From Asaia prunellae JCM 25354 (lineage in GTDB: Bacteria > Pseudomonadota > Alphaproteobacteria > Acetobacterales > Acetobacteraceae), in NCBI RefSeq assembly GCF_000613885.1, contig NZ_BAJV01000003.1, positions 124,001-188,000 of the forward strand: a stretch of DNA of 64,000 bases, read 5' to 3'. A model generated the notes under the pieces. It was given only the letters and a program-made list of their open reading frames with translations. It made no database searches and was not told the origin of the DNA. A program made the position numbers and the translations under genes. The number at the start of each line of letters is the position of its first letter. Positions within the stretch are counted from its first letter, which is position 1. Of this stretch, positions 38,081-46,496 are shown in pieces.

Positions 38081-38877
38081 GCTCCAAACTTCTGGTGCAT
38101 TCACACAAGCCGGACGAGAAAAAATGTACCGTCTCTGTTACGCCGCAATCGGCGGGATGGGGCTATATTGATTTCAATGTCAGATCTCTTGCGGCGGGCG
38201 AGCAGATTGCTGATCGTACGGGACCGAACGAAACCTGTCTCGTACTTGTGAGCGGCAAGGCGCGTATCATCGGTGCCGGCCAGGATTTCGGGGTGCTGGG
38301 TGAACGTATGGACCCGTTCAGTGGCGCGCCCTGGTCAGTCTATCTTCCTTCAGGTGCCGAATGGCGCGTAGAGGCTGAAACTGCCGTAGAGCTGGCCGTT
38401 TGCGGATCGCCTGCCAAAGGGAAATATCCCGCCCGCGTCATTCCGCCTCAGGATGTTGGCGAACTGACACGCGGCACAGGCACCAATCAGCGCTTCGTTC
38501 GCAATATCCTGCCGGATACGGCAGAGGCGGAAACCCTGCTTGTGGTGGAGGTCATCACGCCGGGTGGTCACTGGTCCAGCTATCCACCGCACAAGCACGA
38601 TACGGATGATTTTCCCAACGAGACCTATCTCGAGGAAACCTATTACCACCGCCTGAAGCGGGGCAGCGGTTTTGCACTGCAACGTGTCTACACGAAAGAC
38701 GGCTCTCTGGACGAAGCTATGGCCGTTGCGGATCGTGACGTTGTGCTGGTGCCCAAGGGCTATCACCCGGTCGGCGCGCCGCATGGTTTTGACCTCTATT
38801 ATCTCAATGTGATGGCAGGGCCGCGCCGGGTGTGGAAATTCACCATGGATCCTGACCAGGCCTTTCTTCCCTACTGA
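38077..38877 (+). CDS. iolB: 5-deoxy-glucuronate isomerase
   Basis: Cupin-fold isomerase producing 2-deoxy-5-keto-gluconate. 266 residues; GWGYIDFNVRSLAAGEQ, VLVSGKARIIGAG, the metal-binding WSSYPPHKHDTDDFPNETYLEETYYHRL and GYHPVGAPHGFDLYYLNVMAGPRRVWKF are characteristic. Its ATG overlaps the iolE stop (ATGA), so translation is probably coupled. Confidence 0.95.
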   Translation: MSSKLLVHSHKPDEKKCTVSVTPQSAGWGYIDFNVRSLAAGEQIADRTGPNETCLVLVSGKARIIGAGQDFGVLGERMDPFSGAPWSVYLPSGAEWRVEAETAVELAVCGSPAKGKYPARVIPPQDVGELTRGTGTNQRFVRNILPDTAEAETLLVVEVITPGGHWSSYPPHKHDTDDFPNETYLEETYYHRLKRGSGFALQRVYTKDGSLDEAMAVADRDVVLVPKGYHPVGAPHGFDLYYLNVMAGPRRVWKFTMDPDQAFLPY

Positions 38878-38901
38878 TCCGGAAAAGCGGAGTTCAGAGA
38901 C

Positions 38902-39915
38902 ATGACTCTCAAGATTGGTGTTATCGGCACGGGTGCCATTGGTGAAGACCATATCCGGCGCTGCATGCAGGCACTCTCGGGTGCCGAGATCGTTGCCGTG
39001 ACAGATGTAAATCTAGACCGGGCGCGTGAAGTGGCTGAAAAATATGCTCCGCGCGCCAAGGTGCCGGCTGACGGTGAAGCCCTGATTGCATTGCCGGAAG
39101 TCGAGGCTGTGATTGTGACCTCATGGGGTGGTACCCATGCGCGTTACGTGCTCGAGGCTATCCGGCACAGGAAATATGTCTTCTGTGAGAAGCCTCTGGC
39201 GACCACGGCTGAAGACTGCCTGAAAATTGTCGAGGCGGAAGCGGCTCATGGCAAGCGCCTGGTACAGGTCGGATTCATGCGCCCCTATGATTCAGGTTAT
39301 CGCGCGCTCAAGGCTCTGATCGACAAGGGCGAGATTGGCGAAGTGCTGATGATTCATGCAGCACATCGCAATCAGCGCGTCGGAGCCAATTACAAGACTG
39401 ATATGGGCATCACCGACACGCTCGTCCATGAGCTGGATGTGTTCCGCTGGATGCTGGGCGATGACTATGTGAGCGCTCAGGTCATTTTCCCGCGGCGTAG
39501 CGGCAAGGCCATGGAGCATATGCGTGACCCGCAGATCGTTCTGCTGGAAACGAAAAAGGGAATCCGTATCGATGTCGAAATATTTGTAAACTGCCAGTAT
39601 GGCTATGACATCAAATGTGCGGTTGTCGGTGAGCTGGGTGAAGCCAGTCTGCCTATGCCCCCGGCTGTCGAGTTGCGTAAATCGGCAGCTCTTTCGACTG
39701 AGATCATGACCGACTGGAAAGAGCGATTTATTGCTGCCTATGACGTCGAGGTTCAGGATTTCATCAATGGCGTCAAGGCTGGTGCGCTGAACGGCGCTAC
39801 TTCCTGGGATGGATATTGCGCTTCCGTCGCTGCCGATGCCTGTGTCAGGGCCCAGGAAACTGGCCAGATCGAGAAAATCGAGATGACGCCCCGTCCTGCA
39901 CTTTATGGGGGCTGA
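38902..39915 (+). CDS. iolG: Inositol 2-dehydrogenase
   Basis: Gfo/Idh/MocA-family enzyme oxidising myo-inositol to 2-inosose with NAD, the first pathway step. 337 residues: [17 protein letters not shown] (cofactor site), [33 protein letters not shown] (the EKP lysine), [35 protein letters not shown] (catalytic Asp and His) and a C-terminal [11 protein letters not shown]. It lies 24 bases after iolB. A hairpin lies between it and iolT. Confidence 0.93.
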   Translation: MTLKIGVIGTGAIGEDHIRRCMQALSGAEIVAVTDVNLDRAREVAEKYAPRAKVPADGEALIALPEVEAVIVTSWGGTHARYVLEAIRHRKYVFCEKPLATTAEDCLKIVEAEAAHGKRLVQVGFMRPYDSGYRALKALIDKGEIGEVLMIHAAHRNQRVGANYKTDMGITDTLVHELDVFRWMLGDDYVSAQVIFPRRSGKAMEHMRDPQIVLLETKKGIRIDVEIFVNCQYGYDIKCAVVGELGEASLPMPPAVELRKSAALSTEIMTDWKERFIAAYDVEVQDFINGVKAGALNGATSWDGYCASVAADACVRAQETGQIEKIEMTPRPALYGG

Positions 39916-40051
39916 GTTTCACAAAGCGGGAAGGAGAAGCCGCTACAGAGAGAGCCGTAAGGATCTGCCATGCTATCGGGACGGGGATGATGGCAGCGTG
40001 GAGCGTACCGGATCCGTAACGGCTGTCTGAATCTATTTAATGAAGGTCTCG

Positions 40052-40071
40052 CCCGGCGATGAAGCGCCGGG
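40052..40071 (+). other. Intercistronic hairpin before iolT
   Basis: CCCGGCG (40052-40058) and CGCCGGG (40065-40071) form a 7-bp perfect stem with loop ATGAAG, ending just before the AAAGGAG ribosome site of iolT. It may block exonucleases or modulate iolT translation. Confidence 0.6.
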
Positions 40072-40086
40072 AAAGGAGAATATTCC

Positions 40087-41553
40087 ATGAGAAAAGTAAA
40101 AGACGTCGTCATGGTGCAATCAGAACGCCATGATGTGGGCTATGTGCTTCGCATCTGTGCAATTGCGGCTCTGGGCGGAATCCTTTTTGGTTATGACACT
40201 TCGGTAATTTCCGGTGCGATTTCGCCCCTGCAGGAATATTTCCATCTTTCTCCGGCCCAGACGGGCTGGGCTGTCTCGAACGTGGTGATCGGCTGCATGG
40301 TCGGTGCCATGATTTCCGGCACCATGGCAGATCGTCTTGGCCGGCGTATGACTTTGTTCATTTGTGCGGTTCTGTTCAGTGTCCAGTCGATCGGTACGGC
40401 TCTTGCAACCGATTTTACCTGGTTTGTCATTTATCGCATGCTTGGCGGTATTGCTGTCGGTGTCGCCTCTGCCGTGTCGCCCATGTATATGTCTGAGGTC
40501 TCGCCCAAGGACATGCGTGGTCGTGCGCTCAGCATGGAGCAATTTGCGATCGTCTTCGGTCAGGTCGTCGTGTTCATCGTGAACTATCTGATTGCACGTT
40601 CGGCCACGCCGGAATGGCTGCTTGATATGGGCTGGCGCTGGATGTTCGGCTCTGAAATCGTGCCATGTATCCTCTTCTGCGCTACGATTTTCTTCATTCC
40701 CGAATCTCCGCGCTGGCATGTGCTCAAGGGGCGTCATGATGAGGCGCTGAAGACGCTGACGCGTATTTCCAACGAGAATCATGCGCGTAATCTGCACGCG
40801 GAAATCAGGGAGTCTCTTGGTGCAGTGGCAGAGACATCGCTGGGCTTTACAAAGGTGCTTGGCGATGCACGTGCACGCTGGATCATCTTCGTTGGAGCCA
40901 GCATTGCGGCTCTTCAGCAGGTCACCGGCATCAATGTGATGATGTATTATGCGCCGATGGTGCTGAAATCGACCAGCGGCAGCCTTCAGGCTGCACTGTT
41001 CCAGACAATCTGGATCGGTTTTGCCCTTCTTCTTGGCTGCATCATCGGTGCCTGGATTGTTGATCGTCACGGGCGCAAGCCGCTAATGCTCTGGGGGTCG
41101 ATTGGTATGATTCTGGGCCTTCTAGTCGTGTCCTGGGGGCTTTACACCCAATCCACCGGGCTGATGGCACTGTCTGGCATGCTTGTCTTCATGCTCATGT
41201 TCGGTCTGTCCTGGGGCCCGGTCTGCTGGATCCTGATTTCAGAGATTTTCCCGAACCGTTTCCGTGCCGTTGGCATCAGCCTTGCCGTGACATCACAATG
41301 GGGCATGAACTTTGTTGTCAGCCAGTTCTTCCCGATGCTGAGCGAAAACAAATATCTGTCCGAGCAGTTCCACGGTGCCTTCTCGATGTGGCTCTTTGCT
41401 ATTCTCGGACTGTTTGCGCTGTGGTTCGTGATGAAGTTCGTGCCTGAAACCAAAGGAATTTCGCTCGAGAAAATCGAAGATACGATGATCAATCATCGTA
41501 CGGCTTCTGCCTCGGCCTCATCGGTTGCGGCCAACTCAACACGACATGTCTAA
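40087..41553 (+). CDS. iolT: Inositol/sugar MFS symporter
   Basis: Sugar-porter family transporter of 488 residues with twelve helices. Motifs: GGILFGYDTSVISGAI (helix 1), GTMADRLGRRMTLFICAVLF, RMLGGIAVGVASAVSPMYMSEVSPKDMRG, PESPRWHVLKGR, QQVTGINVMMYYAP and VDRHGRKPLMLWG, then VPETKGISLEKIE. The place inside the iol operon makes inositol the likely substrate. AAAGGAG precedes ATG by 8 bases. Charged ends and a Thr/Ser-rich tail are ordinary. Confidence 0.88.
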   Translation: MRKVKDVVMVQSERHDVGYVLRICAIAALGGILFGYDTSVISGAISPLQEYFHLSPAQTGWAVSNVVIGCMVGAMISGTMADRLGRRMTLFICAVLFSVQSIGTALATDFTWFVIYRMLGGIAVGVASAVSPMYMSEVSPKDMRGRALSMEQFAIVFGQVVVFIVNYLIARSATPEWLLDMGWRWMFGSEIVPCILFCATIFFIPESPRWHVLKGRHDEALKTLTRISNENHARNLHAEIRESLGAVAETSLGFTKVLGDARARWIIFVGASIAALQQVTGINVMMYYAPMVLKSTSGSLQAALFQTIWIGFALLLGCIIGAWIVDRHGRKPLMLWGSIGMILGLLVVSWGLYTQSTGLMALSGMLVFMLMFGLSWGPVCWILISEIFPNRFRAVGISLAVTSQWGMNFVVSQFFPMLSENKYLSEQFHGAFSMWLFAILGLFALWFVMKFVPETKGISLEKIEDTMINHRTASASASSVAANSTRHV

Positions 41554-41569
41554 GACAGGAGCTGACTCC

Positions 41570-42691
41570 ATGAGAAAAACAATCCGTATCGGCCTGATCG
41601 GCACCGGGTTCATGGGCAAGGCTCATGCGCTCTCCTACCAGGCAGCAGGAAGCGTATTTGACGATATTGCACGTCCTGTACTCCATGCCGTGGCAGATAT
41701 CGATGGCGCCCGTGCCGAAATGTTCAAACACCAGTTCGGTTTTGCGAAGGCACTGACCGACTGGCGGAAACTGGTCGAAGACCCTGAGATCGATGTGGTC
41801 TCAATTACAACGCCAACGGTGTTTCACAAGGAAATGGCGCTTGCCGCCATTGCCGCCGGCAAACATGTTCATTGCGAAAAACCTCTGGCTATCAGCGCTG
41901 CTGATGCGCTTGAGATGACGATTGCGGCTGAGAAAGCAGGCGTACGCACTGCGAGCGGGTTCAATTACATCAAGAACCCTCTTCTGAAATATGCGCGTGA
42001 GATGATCGCTGCTGGTGAACTGGGAGAGATCACTGATTTCAACGGGATTCATGCCGAAGGATTTATGGCTGACCCCGAAACCCCCTGGTCATGGCGCTGC
42101 GATCCTGCAGGGGGGCAGGGCGCCATTGCCGATGTGGGAAGTCACATCATTGCCATTGCGCGTTTCCTGCTTGGTCCGGTCACGCAGGTTTTTGCCCAGC
42201 TGGATACGCCGATCAAGACGCGCCCGGTCAAACCGGGTAGCAGCGAGCGCAAGGAAGTTGGTGTTGACGATATTGCACGCATGATCGTCGGTTTCGAGCG
42301 CGGATGCTCTGGCACGCTTCAGGCAAACTGGCTGGCAACCGGGCGTAACATGCAGCTCGGGTTTCAGGTCTCGGGCAGTAAAGGGACGTTGGTCTTTTCC
42401 CAAGAGCGCATGAACGAGCTGCATTATTTCAAGGCCGGTGAAGATCCGCGCAGCAATGGTTTTCGTGTCATCGAGTCCGGCCCCCAGCATCAGCCTTACG
42501 GAGCGTTCTGTGTGGCGGGTGGGCACCATCTTGGCTTCAATGATCTCAAGACGATCGAAATGGCAGAGTTCATACGCGCCATTGATCAGGGTGTGGCGGC
42601 AAGTCCCGATTTCCGTGAGGCATGGGAGGTGCAGCGTCTGATTGATGCTGCCGTCATGTCGCACAAGGACCGAAGCTGGCTCTCTCTCTGA
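41570..42691 (+). CDS. Gfo/Idh/MocA oxidoreductase, inositol locus
   Basis: 373 residues. RIGLIGTGFMGKAHALSY (NAD site), ITTPTVFHKEMALAAIAAGKHVHCEKPLAISAADALEM, FNYIKNPLLKYAREMI, GQGAIADVGSHIIAIARFLLG and a C-terminal DFREAWEVQRLIDAAV. AGGAG lies about 9 bases before ATG 41570, 17 bases after iolT, so it is cotranscribed. It is clearly related to the oxidoreductase at 57616 and probably acts on another inositol isomer (scyllo- or chiro-inositol) or a keto-derivative. That substrate is an inference. Confidence 0.85.
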   Translation: MRKTIRIGLIGTGFMGKAHALSYQAAGSVFDDIARPVLHAVADIDGARAEMFKHQFGFAKALTDWRKLVEDPEIDVVSITTPTVFHKEMALAAIAAGKHVHCEKPLAISAADALEMTIAAEKAGVRTASGFNYIKNPLLKYAREMIAAGELGEITDFNGIHAEGFMADPETPWSWRCDPAGGQGAIADVGSHIIAIARFLLGPVTQVFAQLDTPIKTRPVKPGSSERKEVGVDDIARMIVGFERGCSGTLQANWLATGRNMQLGFQVSGSKGTLVFSQERMNELHYFKAGEDPRSNGFRVIESGPQHQPYGAFCVAGGHHLGFNDLKTIEMAEFIRAIDQGVAASPDFREAWEVQRLIDAAVMSHKDRSWLSL

Positions 42692-42701
42692 ACTCCATCC
42701 C

Positions 42702-42725
42702 TGCCTCGGCCGTATGGCCGGGGCA
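42702..42725 (+). other. Intercistronic hairpin before the tautomerase
   Basis: TGCCTCGGCC (42702-42711) and GGCCGGGGCA (42716-42725) form a 10-bp stem with one G-T pair and loop GTAT. There is no T run; it lies about 10 bases before AAGGA of the next gene. Confidence 0.6.
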
Positions 42726-42748
42726 AGGCCTGACACTAAGGAAAAACC

Positions 42749-43138
42749 ATGCCGCTATTGCATTTTCATGTTGTCGAAGGGCGAAGCGAGGCTGAAATCA
42801 AAGCGATGCTCGATGCTGCGCATGAAGCCATGCTCGAAGTATTCGAAGTACCCCGTGGTGACCGCTATCAGATCGTCTCGGAGCACAAGAAGACTCACCT
42901 GATTGTCGAGGATACAGGTCTCGATATTCCGAGAACAGACAAGGTTCTTGTGCTGCAGATGTTCAGCAGGCCAAGAGGCGAAGCCAAGAATGCAGCCTTT
43001 TATCAACGCCTGACCGAGCGGCTGCAGAAAGAGTGCGGTATTGCGCCTTCGGATGTCATGGTCTCTGTCGTCGAGAATGAGGATGCGCATTGGTCCTTTG
43101 GCCATGGTCGTGCCCAGTTCCTGACTGGAGAGCTGTAG
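42749..43138 (+). CDS. Tautomerase-family protein (MSAD-like)
   Basis: 129 residues. After processing, the N-terminal proline (MPLLHFHVVEGRSEAEIKAMLDAAHEAM) would be the catalytic base. VFEVPRGDRYQIVSEHKK, the LVLQMFSRPRG segment and VSVVENEDAHWSFGHGRAQF match malonate-semialdehyde-decarboxylase-like tautomerases. Malonate semialdehyde is the product of the DKGP aldolase step in inositol breakdown, so such an enzyme fits the locus: it could turn it into acetaldehyde in place of IolA, which is absent here. That is an inference. Confidence 0.82.
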   Translation: MPLLHFHVVEGRSEAEIKAMLDAAHEAMLEVFEVPRGDRYQIVSEHKKTHLIVEDTGLDIPRTDKVLVLQMFSRPRGEAKNAAFYQRLTERLQKECGIAPSDVMVSVVENEDAHWSFGHGRAQFLTGEL

Positions 43139-43240
43139 AGCATGCCCGATCATTCATGCGTTGTGCTTATCGGAGCGGCTGCGTGTCTCCCCTGAAAGGC
43201 ATGTGGTCATCCTCCCTTATCTGCCTCTGAAGAGAGCGTC

Positions 43241-44077
43241 ATGAAGCGTGATAAAATTTCTGTCTGTCCGCCAGCATCGTTTCCGCTCGCTGTCTGCGCT
43301 GAAATGATCCTGCGCGACCTGCCTTTTCTCGATCGGGTGCGCTATCTGGCAGATAAGGGCTTTCTGGTCGAAATCTGGGACTGGACCCAACATGATATCG
43401 GTAAGCTGGCTGCGACGGGTGCACAGTTCTCGTCCATGACAGGATATGTCAGCGGTACGCTGGCTGATGAGTGCGGGGCGCAGGAGATGCTGCGTACGGC
43501 AGCTTTGTCGATTCCGGTCGCGAAGGAGCTCGGCATTCCCCGGCTCAATCTACATGGCACGGGTCTGGGGGAGGGCGGTCTGCCGGTTTTATCCTGCCCG
43601 GCGGGTCCCGATGGCGGTATGTGGATGAAAGCACGTGACACGCTCTGCCGCCTTGCCGATCTCGGCGCAGCGCATGATGTCACCTTCGTTCTGGAAAATC
43701 TCAATGCTGCCGTAGACCATCCTGGTGTGCCATTCGGTCGCGCTGAGGCATGTCTGGCGTTGGTTCAGGCCGTCGATCACCCTGCTTTGCGCCTGATGCT
43801 TGATCTGTACCATGCGCAAATTGGCGAGGGAAATCTGATCGCCCTGCTCAAGAAAGCAATGCCTTTTATTGGTGAGATACAGGTGGCGGATGTACCAGGG
43901 CGCTGTGAGCCCGGGACAGGCGAAATCAATTATCCTGCAATTGCACGGGCACTGGACCGGTTTGGCTATACTGGTGTGATCGGTCTTGAGGCATGGGCCG
44001 AAGAGGGTGACAGTACGCGTGCGTTGCAGCGTTTTGTCGCCGCCTTTACCCTTGAAAAGGTTCAGACAGAGCACTGA
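43241..44077 (+). CDS. TIM-barrel isomerase (hydroxypyruvate-isomerase-like)
   Basis: 278 residues, AP-endonuclease-2-type barrel. FLVEIWDWTQHDI, PRLNLHGTG, FVLENLNAAVDHPGVPFGRAEACLALV (metal Glu and Asp region), LRLMLDLYHAQIGEGNLIALL, IGEIQVADVPGRCEPGTGEINYPAIARAL and GVIGLEAWAEEGDS are close to hydroxypyruvate isomerase and IolI-like enzymes. Its place suggests it isomerises an inosose or a C3 acid. The start follows GAGAG by 4 bases. It is the last gene of the run. Confidence 0.8.
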   Translation: MKRDKISVCPPASFPLAVCAEMILRDLPFLDRVRYLADKGFLVEIWDWTQHDIGKLAATGAQFSSMTGYVSGTLADECGAQEMLRTAALSIPVAKELGIPRLNLHGTGLGEGGLPVLSCPAGPDGGMWMKARDTLCRLADLGAAHDVTFVLENLNAAVDHPGVPFGRAEACLALVQAVDHPALRLMLDLYHAQIGEGNLIALLKKAMPFIGEIQVADVPGRCEPGTGEINYPAIARALDRFGYTGVIGLEAWAEEGDSTRALQRFVAAFTLEKVQTEH

Positions 44078-44367
44078 CTGAACCATCTGGGTTTGAAAGA
44101 CGGTCTATCGTTTTTGCGAATCTGTCTCAATCCGGAAGGCTTGGCCGTTCTTCTGCTCGAAAAGACAGTTAGATGTTGATTGTCTATTCAACTTTTCGTT
44201 ATGCCCCGTCATAATGTCGGCCAGTTCACGTGGCGGCGACGTATCAGCTGCGGGATGCGGCGTCTTGGCTCAAGATGAGTGCGAGATAAAGCATCCGCCA
44301 TATGCAGGTGAAAATGACGATTTCGGTTTTGACGACAGCGGCAACGCAGAACGCAGGAAACTTCTGA
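44078..44367. other. Gap between the inositol locus and the sigma gene
   Basis: About 290 bases. An ORF from 44214 overlaps the sigma start without a ribosome site and shows no family features. The possible ECF promoter is the only signal. Confidence 0.35.
44188..44212 (+). promoter_or_regulatory. Possible ECF-type promoter upstream of the sigma gene
   Basis: CAAC (44189-44192) and CGTC (44207-44210), 14 bases apart, resemble the AAC / CGTC elements of ECF promoters. It lies about 155 bases before the sigma ORF and could be an autoregulatory promoter. The match is short. Confidence 0.3.
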
Positions 44368-44952
44368 ATGAGCAGGCAGGCAGAGTGCTATGCCGCAGCA
44401 TCAGATGAAGAGCTGATGGAATGGTCGGGCCAGGGAGATCAGAATGCGTTCAGCCACATCGTGTCGCGTCACGGCAAATACGTTGTCAGAGTAGCCGCAC
44501 GTATCGTAGGCAATGTCGAGTCTGCAGAAGAAATCTCACAAGAGCTCTTCATTAAAATCTGGAAAAACGCTGAGTCCTATATAAGTTCACGTTCAAAATT
44601 CTCTACGTGGCTATATCGTATATTGCTCAACACCTGCATAGATTTTGTACGAAAAAGAAAATGTGAGGCTTTGCCTGATGCGTTCGATTTCATTGATGAG
44701 GCTGAAAACCCTGAAGAGCAGGTATCTCGTAAGGAGTGGGAAGCCATGTTAGCCGTAGCCGTTGACCGGATTCCTCTGCAACAGAGAGAGGCAATCGCAC
44801 TTGTCTATGGCGAGGAAAAAACAGGAACTGAAGCCGCCCGGCTGATGGGGCTCTCCAGAAAAAAGGTCGAGCGTCTGCTCACATCGGGACGTTCACGCCT
44901 CAGAAAAGAAATGTTGGGAATGAGGTCGAAATGGAATCGCAGGTCTTCATGA
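44368..44952 (+). CDS. ECF RNA polymerase sigma factor
   Basis: 194 residues. Region 2 reads QNAFSHIVSRHGKYVVRVAARIVGNVESAEEISQELFIKIWK...FSTWLYRILLNTCIDFVRKRK and region 4 reads MLAVAVDRIPLQQREAIALVYGEEKTGTEAARLMGLSRKKVERLLTSGRSRLRKEM. No region 3, as in ECF factors. The stop overlaps the start of the next ORF by 22 bases. AT-richer than the flanks. It should respond to a signal sensed by the two following membrane proteins. Confidence 0.88.
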   Translation: MSRQAECYAAASDEELMEWSGQGDQNAFSHIVSRHGKYVVRVAARIVGNVESAEEISQELFIKIWKNAESYISSRSKFSTWLYRILLNTCIDFVRKRKCEALPDAFDFIDEAENPEEQVSRKEWEAMLAVAVDRIPLQQREAIALVYGEEKTGTEAARLMGLSRKKVERLLTSGRSRLRKEMLGMRSKWNRRSS

Positions 44953-45428
44953 TGGATATTCAGCGCTTCACCTCTCTGGCCGAAGCCTATGGCGGCGATT
45001 TCGAGCGCTGGCCCGAACGCGACAGGGCAGCGGCGCAGGCTTTGTACGCAACAAGTATCAAGGCTCAGGAGGTCATAGCCAGCGAACTCAGTCTTGATCG
45101 CGATATAGCTTCTGTTCTCAAGATTCGCGACGATGAGGCTGCTTTGACGGGAGCTGCAGAAAGACTCACCCATTCCGTTATGACAACTATCAGACAGATG
45201 GAACTGCAACAAAATGCTTCTGGCAACAGACGCACGCGCTTATGGCGACGTCTTAACGCTACGTATGGGCGCATCGCCGAACGTTTTGACTGGCGTTTTG
45301 CCACGGCGGGTCTGTGTATGCTCTCTGGTGCGGGAGGAATCTGGCTGGGATTCGATACCCCTGACCATCTACTCGATCCTACGACAGCTACCTTGCTGAC
45401 TGTGGCGCTCAATGGAGGCGGTTTGTGA
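44931..45428 (+). CDS. Putative anti-sigma factor
   Basis: 165 residues. A cytoplasmic N-terminal segment (SLAEAYGGDFERWPERDRAAAQALY) has the acidic and tryptophan-containing look of Acetobacteraceae anti-sigma partners. One membrane helix lies near residues 124-144 (FATAGLCMLSGAGGIWLGF), then a short periplasmic tail. It overlaps the sigma gene upstream and the sensor downstream (GTGA). The role is inferred from order and topology; I do not recognise a named domain. Confidence 0.6.
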   Translation: MESQVFMMDIQRFTSLAEAYGGDFERWPERDRAAAQALYATSIKAQEVIASELSLDRDIASVLKIRDDEAALTGAAERLTHSVMTTIRQMELQQNASGNRRTRLWRRLNATYGRIAERFDWRFATAGLCMLSGAGGIWLGFDTPDHLLDPTTATLLTVALNGGGL

Positions 45429-45877
45429 GTTCTCCGTTCCGAGTGAAAAGGCCTATGCGTGGGATCGTTCTCGTCTCTGTCATGCTCAACGTATTTTTCA
45501 TTTCTTTCCTGGGCATACGATATCTTCAAAACCGGTCCCCGGTCTGTATCGATCGCAGGATTACGATAAATGGTCTCATCGCGAGCCTACCTCGCGCCGA
45601 TCGGTCGAAATTCACCAATGTACTGAAACAGGATACTCCCAGATATCGGGCACAACTTCAGAACGTTGGAATGAAACGGGAAGCTCTTGATCGAGCTGTG
45701 CTTTCGCCTTCTTTCTCTATCGACTCTGTCCAGAAGAGTTTTGACGAGTGGAAAACCGCCTGGGATGATTTCATATCTGTATTCGGTAGGACGTTTATCA
45801 CTGCTTCCGAACAGATTTCTCCTGAAGGACGCCGTGCCCTCGTGAACGCATTTCCTAACAAGCCACGGTGCCATTGA
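45425..45877 (+). CDS. Periplasmic sensor-like membrane protein (heavy-metal-sensor type)
   Basis: 150 residues with an N-terminal anchor (MRGIVLVSVMLNVFFISFLGI) and a helical periplasmic part (LPRADRSKFTNVLKQDTPRYRAQLQNVGMKREALDRAVL...FDEWKTAWDDFISVFGRTFITASEQISPEGRRALVNAF). This is the pattern of CnrX/Spy-like periplasmic sensors (four-helix hooks, LTPEGR-like motif). GTG at 45425 overlaps the previous stop. With the sigma and anti-sigma genes it forms a CnrYXH-like module; the ligand is unknown, since no His/Met metal cluster is evident. Confidence 0.65.
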   Translation: MSSPFRVKRPMRGIVLVSVMLNVFFISFLGIRYLQNRSPVCIDRRITINGLIASLPRADRSKFTNVLKQDTPRYRAQLQNVGMKREALDRAVLSPSFSIDSVQKSFDEWKTAWDDFISVFGRTFITASEQISPEGRRALVNAFPNKPRCH

Positions 45878-46496
45878 GAATCTTTCGTGGTCCTGAAAGA
45901 GCGATGTGACTGAGCAGGTGATCCGCTCATAAACCTCCAGAAAGGAGGCAAGACTCTTGCTGGAGCGGGCATGTGCTCCAGTAAGGCTGGGAAAAGGTCT
46001 TTTGTGTCTCATGACTGCGTCAATGCAGCTGTTACGCTGATGAACTGAGTATAGAATATTTCTGTTATGGCGCTTTCTGAAATGTGCATAACGGAACCGC
46101 ACCGAGCTATATTAATTATCGCCATCTTTAATCGTCCATATCAGGATTCTTTATTCTGATACGAAGCAGTTTTTATCTCTGGACAGAAAGAAGCGGCTTT
46201 CTGTGTTCACATAAATGAGAGCCTGTTTCTGGGTGTTTCCATTTTTTCTTTGCTTCATGGAAATGAGCGCAGCGCAGCGCTTTATTGGAACGTCCGCGCA
46301 GAATGAGCGTTGGTTAATTTGCGTTCATAAGTACATCATATGGATAATTAACAATCAAAAATGATTATCATTCGCAATTGCTAATAGGTTTTGTTTCCGT
46401 TTCTTTGGCTTCCGCAATATCTCTCGATAAAGCTCTTCGGGAACCGATGAAGACGTGCGCTCTTATAGTGTCACGCATCTTTATCGGAGAGCTCTG
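45878..46496. promoter_or_regulatory. Long intergenic region upstream of catalase
   Basis: About 620 bases without a supported gene. Near its start is a hairpin CTGGAGC (45960-45966) / GCTCCAG (45975-45981), perhaps ending the sigma operon. The second half is AT-rich and contains a Fur-type site. No small gene with a ribosome site is evident. Confidence 0.45.
46360..46384 (+). promoter_or_regulatory. Fur-box-like sequence upstream of catalase
   Basis: AATGATTATCATTCGCAATT matches the NATWAT-type repeats of Fur-family sites, with the core TGATTATCATT. It lies about 115-135 bases before the catalase ATG. Fur, Irr or PerR-like control of catalase by iron or peroxide is possible. Confidence 0.5.

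Noticed and set aside
40120-41070. 316-residue minus-strand frame opposite iolT
   Set aside because: Rich in His, Asp and Arg as expected for the antisense of membrane helices; no features of its own.
44214-44408. 64-residue ORF before the sigma gene
   Set aside because: No ribosome site, overlaps the sigma start in another frame, and no coding-like composition.
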